Of a DNA stretch of 64,000 bases, positions 63,166-64,000 are shown in pieces. A program made the position numbers and the translations under genes. The notes under the pieces were generated by a model that had not been told where the DNA came from, did no database searches, and was given only the letters and a program-made list of their open reading frames with translations. Each line of letters begins with the position of its first letter. Positions within the stretch are counted from its first letter, which is position 1. Source of the DNA: Clostridium peptidivorans (lineage in GTDB: Bacteria > Bacillota > Clostridia > Clostridiales > Clostridiaceae); NCBI RefSeq assembly GCF_900205925.1, contig NZ_OAOD01000009.1:1-64000 (forward strand), read 5' to 3'.

Positions 63166-63927
63166 ATGACAAAACCAATTATTGGAATTACGTCAAATTT
63201 CACAAGAAAAGATGAGATAGGAACAATAGCACACTTGGGTGCACCACTTCAGCAGTGGCAGTTACTTGCAGATGATTACATTAGAGCAATTGAATTAGCC
63301 GGTGGAGTTCCTATGATTTTACCTATAGTAGAGGATTTTGAAAATTTGATTCAAGTTCTTCAGGTATTGGATGGTTTAATTATTACAGGAGGAAATGATG
63401 TAAATCCATTACTTTATAATAAAGCTCCTGAATCAACTCTTGGTGAGATTTGTATCAAACGTGATAATGTGGAACTTGGCATTCTTAACAAAGCTCTAAA
63501 TGACTTTAATATGCCTATTATGGGAATCTGTAGAGGTTGTCAACTGCTAAATGTACTTAAGGGTGGAACTCTTCACCAAGATTTAGTTGCAGCAAATGTT
63601 ACTAAACGTGAACATTTCCTAGCCAATTATCAAATTGATTATGCTACTCAGACCGCTAAAATCGAACATGAAAGCAAACTTTATGAAATTTTTAAAAGTA
63701 ATGAAATAGGAATCAATAGTTTTCATCATCAAGGTGTTGATAAATTAGGAGATGGCTTAATAATAACTGCAAGTGCTGAAGATGGAGTCGTTGAAGCTAT
63801 TGAGCAGCCAGGTGATAGATTTGTTATGGGATTACAATGGCATCCTGAAATGCTAAATGGTAAGGCTAATAATTTTTCTAAGTTATTTGAAGCATTTGTT
63901 GAAGCATGCCTCAAAGCAAGATCATAA
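63166..63927 (+). CDS. Gamma-glutamyl-gamma-aminobutyrate hydrolase family protein (class I amidotransferase-like)
   Basis: A 253-residue PuuD-type peptidase C26 protein. The start, KPIIGITSNF, is typical; the nucleophile elbow is GICRGCQLLNV (Cys about 114), and the C-terminal His-Glu pair is in LQWHPEM. NSFHHQGVDKLG is a family signature. PuuD frees GABA from gamma-glutamyl-GABA; related enzymes act on other gamma-glutamyl compounds. The ATG at 63166 follows AAGGGGGAAA and is preferred to the upstream frame start at 63142. A sigma-54 promoter and activator precede it. 63928-64000 holds nothing I can identify. Confidence 0.9.
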   Translation: MTKPIIGITSNFTRKDEIGTIAHLGAPLQQWQLLADDYIRAIELAGGVPMILPIVEDFENLIQVLQVLDGLIITGGNDVNPLLYNKAPESTLGEICIKRDNVELGILNKALNDFNMPIMGICRGCQLLNVLKGGTLHQDLVAANVTKREHFLANYQIDYATQTAKIEHESKLYEIFKSNEIGINSFHHQGVDKLGDGLIITASAEDGVVEAIEQPGDRFVMGLQWHPEMLNGKANNFSKLFEAFVEACLKARS

Positions 63928-64000
63928 AAAGATTAGCGAATTAGAAAATGAAAACAAATCAGTGTAAAAGCTAAAAGGCTCTTACCACTAGATATTAGAG

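Overview
The window comes from a low-G+C, anaerobic, spore-forming Firmicute, almost certainly a Clostridium sensu stricto. The evidence is the strong AT bias, GGAGG-type ribosome sites, a complete six-subunit Rnf complex, FprA-type flavodiiron protein, HPr kinase, a PrkA-YhbH-SpoVR sporulation operon, and GerA and GerMN germination proteins. The species cannot be fixed from the sequence alone.

Layout. 1-13.8 kb holds core metabolism and small membrane proteins: an aldo/keto reductase with ferredoxin domain, flavodiiron protein, a 6S RNA gene with its own promoter, class II fructose bisphosphatase, HprK, 5-formyl-THF cyclo-ligase, CorA, an M18 aminopeptidase, a CsoR/CstR-family repressor with a visible operator, a split ThrE exporter and a PhzF isomerase. 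14.1-21.1 kb is the Rnf operon (C-D-G-E-A-B) facing an apbE/NusG-II/Gx-transporter operon that supplies its covalent flavin. 21.3-36.9 kb holds a TPR protein, NUDIX and HAD hydrolases, a GerMN lipoprotein, threonine aldolase, prkA-yhbH-spoVR, a NatAB-type ABC exporter and an orphan GerA-type receptor subunit. 37-41.7 kb is an accessory cluster: an aromatic amino acid lyase homologue lacking the Ala-Ser-Gly cofactor triad, preceded by a clear sigma-54 promoter and a TAGA repeat and followed by a sigma-54 activator and an alpha/beta hydrolase.

41.6-59.1 kb is a 17-kb island bounded by direct repeats of about 290 bp (roughly 90 percent identical by eye), which contain the 3' end of the alpha/beta hydrolase gene. 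Inside are a WYL regulator, a complete type I-B (Cst/Tneap-like) cas operon (cas6-cas8-cas7-cas5-cas3-cas4-cas1-cas2), a 36-repeat CRISPR array, DUF2922 and DUF1659 proteins, two sigma-factor-like proteins, a DnaD-like replication protein, a DnaC-like loader and a HELSH membrane protein. The two sigma-like and replication genes diverge from a strikingly mirror-symmetric promoter region.

59.2-64 kb carries an M50 peptidase, an L7/L12-C-terminal-like membrane protein, a gene remnant, a second sigma-54 activator, a second textbook sigma-54 promoter and the gamma-glutamyl-GABA hydrolase-family gene it probably drives.

Two families of structured intergenic repeats run through the chromosome part: a 220-bp long-hairpin element with 11-bp terminal inverted repeats (window start and 23.9 kb), and a 64-bp double-hairpin element (10.6 and 22.6 kb).
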